A stretch of DNA of 64,000 nucleotides from Gellertiella hungarica. GTDB lineage: Bacteria; Pseudomonadota; Alphaproteobacteria; Rhizobiales; Rhizobiaceae. The stretch lies in contig NZ_JACIEZ010000013.1 in the NCBI RefSeq assembly GCF_014197145.1, forward strand, positions 35,214-99,213, given 5' to 3'. The notes beneath the pieces are model-generated. The model ran no database searches. It was given only the letters and a program-made list of their open reading frames with translations, and was not told where the DNA came from. The translations under genes were made by a program, and so were the position numbers. How positions within the stretch are numbered: the first letter of the stretch is position 1; each line of letters starts with the position of its first letter. Shown one piece after another: positions 62,001-64,000 of this stretch.

Positions 62001-62156
62001 GACAGAGTTGTCAACGGACTTGCCTACCGCGTCAAACTGCTTCTTTACAGTGCCGGCAAGCGTTCCGAGATCCTGCTCAATACGCTTGATGCTGCGCCGA
62101 AGCGTGGCCTGATCGGTGCTAATCGAAATTATCAGGTCATCGGTATTGTCGGCCAT
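59064..62156 (-). CDS. Phage tail tape measure protein with lytic transglycosylase-like segment
   Basis: A 1030-residue protein, the largest in the phage block. The N-terminal part is coiled coil (DDLIISISTDQATLRRSIKR, then long alanine/glutamine-rich helices). Hydrophobic glycine/alanine-rich stretches lie in the middle, with a lysozyme-like stretch near residues 715-830 (AIQSIESGGNYGALGP, AYGAYQVMG, FNKYFGAS). The C-terminal part is low complexity (GGGGGGGLFSFLGSLFGGGG). Tape measure proteins set tail length and help DNA entry; the embedded transglycosylase would open peptidoglycan. Confidence 0.88.
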   Translation of the reverse strand: MADNTDDLIISISTDQATLRRSIKRIEQDLGTLAGTVKKQFDAVGKSVDNSVTTAMQNRINAMVGIGAKGVKEWNGALADQGKELERLRAKYNPLFAVQSQYRKNADDIKRAHALGAISSTEYQAAMSRERQAALAATAAIKGRNQAISAGPGRLTSNGAGAYQTANIAAQFQDIGVTAAMGMNPLQIALQQGTQLSSVFQTMGGGKAVVAGLAEAFASLVNPVSLVTIGLVAGGAAAIQYFSSVSSGGEKSEETLRREEELIQKVIDKWGSALPELRKYEEARQKLADSADIKDAAAIEAARQWEELRSRVSDLTVEFADVVSLLSAAGAEADQVSTLQRAFSDLAAAIKDGSATTEQAKAVQTALAAFASQTGVPAIADFAAQFDGLAASIGKSSTNAAKLKQDAAILVDLVKKLPPLGTLNPMTSAGGRFITDPNEQQSQRARDAESADPKILSNGQWVTPPTPTPRPNIELEGLPGDTKKAGSASNAYRDLVKSADDRLAQMRQEIELTGKAGIEADALRFKLDLLQQAEDKGRKLSAEQRGELEKKVDLYKQYSEQLAKAKLQQDLLEQRKLSGLSSTEQKVYSTLQQYGRPTDLASDEAAAIRQMIQMQDTQDGIKSFLTDFQSALVSSGGDIGEAFATAIKNAINNVLSKVLDQALTNLSKAITGAIFGDGASSSGGGAVAGVVSAVGAAPVIPVQRSGLGNISSYAKAIQSIESGGNYGALGPITKSGDRAYGAYQVMGANIPSWTKGALGQSMSPSAFLSSPSAQDAVFNKYFGASVAKYGNPQDAASVWFTGRPLAQGAGAADILGTTGSQYVDKFNNALGKLGETAEAATSGLGTFGSGLTQVGSALGGAGGGGGGGGGLFSFLGSLFGGGGKTSGSLYTSDRLFRAAGGPVSGPGTGTSDSIPTMLSNGEFVVNARSSRKHMALLHAINNGTIGHMAAGGVVRPVAVPVMPSVARMGNANDNGSRSGVLNVHIHGANGDDHVRNLVKQGVDQGIAAQNEQMRRGGFGTMNNRYSSQKG

Positions 62157-62159
62157 GCG

Positions 62160-62348
62160 CTAGCCCTCGATTTCGGCGAGGGCGATTTCTTCAACCAGCG
62201 TGAGGGCCAGTGCATCTTTCCCTGCAACCGCGTACGTTGCGGCGCCGGCCGTTACCAAGGCCTCCGCCACCATCTGAGGTTCGACGCCTTCTTGCATAAG
62301 GCGCACCGCAAATTGCTGCGCAGCTTCATGCATAATTTTTCTAAGCAT
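62160..62348 (-). CDS. Small phage protein before the tape measure gene
   Basis: A 62-residue helical protein (HEAAQQFAVRLMQEGVEPQMVAEALVTAG ...) preceded by AGGAA six bases before ATG. Small proteins in this place are often tail assembly chaperones, but a single 62-residue ORF with no frameshift partner is seen, so the role is left open. It ends four bases before the tape measure start. Confidence 0.55.
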   Translation of the reverse strand: MLRKIMHEAAQQFAVRLMQEGVEPQMVAEALVTAGAATYAVAGKDALALTLVEEIALAEIEG

Positions 62349-62357
62349 ATGAAATTC

Positions 62358-62735
62358 CTATCTAAAGTACTGATCCGCTGGGTCTTCCGGATTGTCGCAG
62401 GGGCTGGATGCGAAACGTGCTGTCGCCGGCGTTGCGCCCATCTGGCCGAGACAAAGGCGGAGAAGGTTAAGGCCTGAAGTGCACAGCGTCTGCTGGACCA
62501 TCTTGGCTTTCAGAATTGCGGCAATCTCTAGGATGCCGCGATGCGAACCGTTCAGCCACGGCATGTCGGCTGCCAGTTCGCGCCAAGCAGTCGCAGCCGC
62601 GGAATCCATGAAATCTGGCGGATCACCGAGATGTTGAAGGCATGTCGGTTCAATCCTTGGGCGGTATCGCTGTGGATCCTTTATCGTCGCGCCAGTTATT
62701 TTGGCAACGGCGAGCGGTTTTCGAGGTCTAGCCAT
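62358..62735 (-). CDS. P27-like small terminase subunit
   Basis: A 125-residue protein beginning ARPRKPLAVAKITGATIKDP, the basic opening of P27-family small terminases, with a helical middle (MDSAAATAWRELAADMPWL). The small subunit binds packaging sites on phage DNA. The large terminase that usually follows directly is absent; the next genes are a 62-residue protein and the tape measure gene. ATG 62735 follows GGGG; an upstream GTG is possible. Confidence 0.7.
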   Translation of the reverse strand: MARPRKPLAVAKITGATIKDPQRYRPRIEPTCLQHLGDPPDFMDSAAATAWRELAADMPWLNGSHRGILEIAAILKAKMVQQTLCTSGLNLLRLCLGQMGATPATARFASSPCDNPEDPADQYFR

Positions 62736-62828
62736 CGGCACCCCATGTTTTCATTTGCGGAAATGCACGCGTTTGCCCATCGCCGGTACGGAGGCCGGAT
62801 CGGGCCAGAGATCGGACCCACCCCTCCC

Positions 62829-63329
62829 TCAAGAGGTGATGCCGCGCGCGCGCATCTTAGCCGCAGCCCTTGCCGCAGCGCCGGCAGTGCCGGAAAGGGT
62901 CGCTTCGGTGTCATCTCCGTAGGCCGGAAAGGCAGTGAGGGTTATTTCAAAGAGTTCGACCTCTTTGATAATGCGAAGCGGCAGGCGCTTGCCGCCATCT
63001 TGCCATTCCTCATCGGCTACGAAGAAGCCGAAGGAGCAACCCCGAACATCGCCGCGGCGCACCGTTCCGAGCGCCTCCTGACCGGATGGCGTTGATGGGT
63101 CGGGCATCAGCCTGAAGCGAAGCCCCTGCGCGTCTTCAGCAAGTTCGAGCGTTCCTGCCGAAGTCCTGCCGATCACCCGGCCGCTGTCGTGGTCCAGTAA
63201 CGCAACCACGTCGGGGAAGTCGCGCAATGATCTTGTGAAGCAGCCCGGAGCCAGGACTTCACGCCAGGCTCCGGCAATTACCGCCTCGCGATTGAAGCGG
63301 GCAACGTAACCAGTGATCTCATCGGCCAT
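62829..63329 (-). CDS. HK97-family prohead protease
   Basis: A 166-residue serine protease that matures phage capsids. Typical segments are ITGYVARFNREAV at the start, VALLDHDSGRVIGRTSAGTLEL, GCSFGFF, and EVELFEITLTAFPAYGD at the end. ATG 63329 is preferred as GGAAG lies seven bases upstream; ATG 63335 is possible. Its start overlaps the preceding small gene by 11 bases. The capsid gene expected just downstream is not seen. Confidence 0.9.
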   Translation of the reverse strand: MADEITGYVARFNREAVIAGAWREVLAPGCFTRSLRDFPDVVALLDHDSGRVIGRTSAGTLELAEDAQGLRFRLMPDPSTPSGQEALGTVRRGDVRGCSFGFFVADEEWQDGGKRLPLRIIKEVELFEITLTAFPAYGDDTEATLSGTAGAAARAAAKMRARGITS

Positions 63330-63495
63330 TTTCATACTTCCGCAGCTTGGCCTCGGCTTCGGCTAGCTTCGACCGCGCGCGCAACTTTTCTGCGATCTCG
63401 CGCGCCGTTGCGGATGTGCGGATTGCCGCGCCACCAGGCATTGTGACGAGGCGCTCGCGCGTTCCAGACTTTGAAACCGCACGTTCAACCGACAT
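63319..63495 (-). CDS. Small charged phage protein, 58 residues
   Basis: Begins MSVERAVSKSGTRERLVTMP and ends in a basic/acidic helix (REIAEKLRARSKLAEAEAKLR). It bridges two genes: its start overlaps the end of the upstream coiled-coil gene by 11 bases and its end overlaps the protease start, so it is probably translated by coupling. No family recognised. Confidence 0.6.
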   Translation of the reverse strand: MSVERAVSKSGTRERLVTMPGGAAIRTSATAREIAEKLRARSKLAEAEAKLRKYENGR

Positions 63496-63985
63496 GGCCA
63501 GCCTCTTTCGCTTCAGCGATAAGACGGGTCATCGCATTATCATTGCCAGCGAAGAACGGCACGCGAACCGGTTGCAGGTATCCTATTTGCGCGCCTTCCC
63601 GTTCCAGTGCGTCAGGCACCTCGTCGAGTGTGTCATAGGCGGCCTTCGCCGCCTTCAGCGCTTCAATGAATGCAGCGACCCGCTTGCCGTATTCCGGCCG
63701 TGCCGCATTGCATGCAGAAACAGAAGCTGGACTAATGCGCTCGGCACGGCGGCGCTCTACGATTGCGATCGCCTGCTCAACATCTCGCTCTTCTGCAACA
63801 AGCTCGCGAAGACGAGCCCGCTTCCCATTAACTGTGCTGGCGTCAGTGTCCTCGCCGATCAGCGCGGCGACGTTGGAGCTATATGATGCGGACCGCGGCG
63901 CATTGGCGAGCTCTTCCTGAAGCTCCAGTTTTTCCGCCGCAAGTTTCCCCAGCTTCTCATGCAGCAGAGCCAGCCGCGTGGTCAT
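63485..63985 (-). CDS. Coiled-coil phage protein, start uncertain
   Basis: At least 166 residues, mainly helical with a leading coiled coil (TTRLALLHEKLGKLAAEKLE, then RLRELVAEERDVEQAI). The frame stays open to the right window edge, so the real start may be beyond 64000. It overlaps the next small gene by 11 bases. It could be a scaffold or head-related protein given the protease nearby; that is inference from position. Confidence 0.6.
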   Translation of the reverse strand: MTTRLALLHEKLGKLAAEKLELQEELANAPRSASYSSNVAALIGEDTDASTVNGKRARLRELVAEERDVEQAIAIVERRRAERISPASVSACNAARPEYGKRVAAFIEALKAAKAAYDTLDEVPDALEREGAQIGYLQPVRVPFFAGNDNAMTRLIAEAKEAGHVG

Positions 63986-64000
63986 ATCCCGATAGTCGGT

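Noticed and set aside
1..64000. Insertion sequences or transposases
   Set aside because: No transposase-like protein or terminal inverted repeats were seen.

Overview
The window looks like chromosomal DNA of a GC-rich alphaproteobacterium of the order Hyphomicrobiales (Rhizobiales), most likely family Rhizobiaceae. The best evidence is the acpXL-fabZ-fabF-fabF-adh-lpxXL cluster for very-long-chain acylation of lipid A, the fixNOQP-fixGHIS (cbb3 oxidase) clusters with FnrN and anaeroboxes, the aerobic-type cob genes, and an EcfG-type stress promoter. No genus can be named from sequence reading alone.

Layout. 1-255: edge of a ParD/ParE-like toxin-antitoxin pair. 314-1644: a TauE/SafE transporter and cobE, divergent. 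1641-1865: a candidate small RNA converging on a 23-codon ORF with a strong ribosome binding site. 2160-8348: a nucleoside hydrolase, then a tightly overlapping leftward operon of a SPINDLY-like protein O-glycosyltransferase, gmd, a GDP-fucose/colitose-synthase-like reductase and a ColD-like 3-dehydratase. This operon sits between cobE and cobA. 8670-13355: a GNAT acetyltransferase, then cobA-cobB-cobC-cobD. 13571-16354: an L,D-transpeptidase, fnrN and hemN, with an anaerobox between the last two. 16482-21811: the lipid A very-long-chain acyl cluster. 22297-24079: two paralogous PAS-only proteins. 24141-33418: hemerythrin, fixNOQP, an SRPBCC protein and fixGHIS, with two more anaeroboxes.

33518-45187: gnd, a LacI-type repressor with three matching operators, an ABC sugar transporter, a cytosolic GH2 beta-mannosidase, a sugar isomerase and a Gfo/Idh oxidoreductase, together reading as a beta-mannoside uptake and breakdown locus. 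45195-47099: a second SPINDLY-like glycosyltransferase. 47173-50398: znuA divergent from znuC-znuB-zur around two Zur-like palindromes. 50460-53713: short tandem repeats, a small DUF1127-like protein, a LysR regulator, a gamma-carbonic anhydrase, a fumarylacetoacetate-hydrolase family protein, and a KGG-repeat stress protein with an EcfG-type promoter. 54440-55125: an array of about 150-bp GC-rich repeats.

55601 to the end: a tRNA-like element, then phage DNA. It includes an AT-richer block of small genes with a lipoprotein, a 1030-residue tape measure protein with a lytic transglycosylase-like segment, a P27-like small terminase, and an HK97-type prohead protease with small coupled genes. 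Portal, capsid and large terminase genes are not where they would be expected, so the prophage seems rearranged or deleted.

The most interesting candidate system is the 3100-8348 operon: a nucleocytoplasmic-type protein O-glycosyltransferase translationally coupled to its own apparent GDP-6-deoxy or GDP-3,6-dideoxy sugar supply. The three anaeroboxes tie haem synthesis, cbb3 oxidase, its assembly factors, a hemerythrin and an SRPBCC protein into one oxygen-responsive group.
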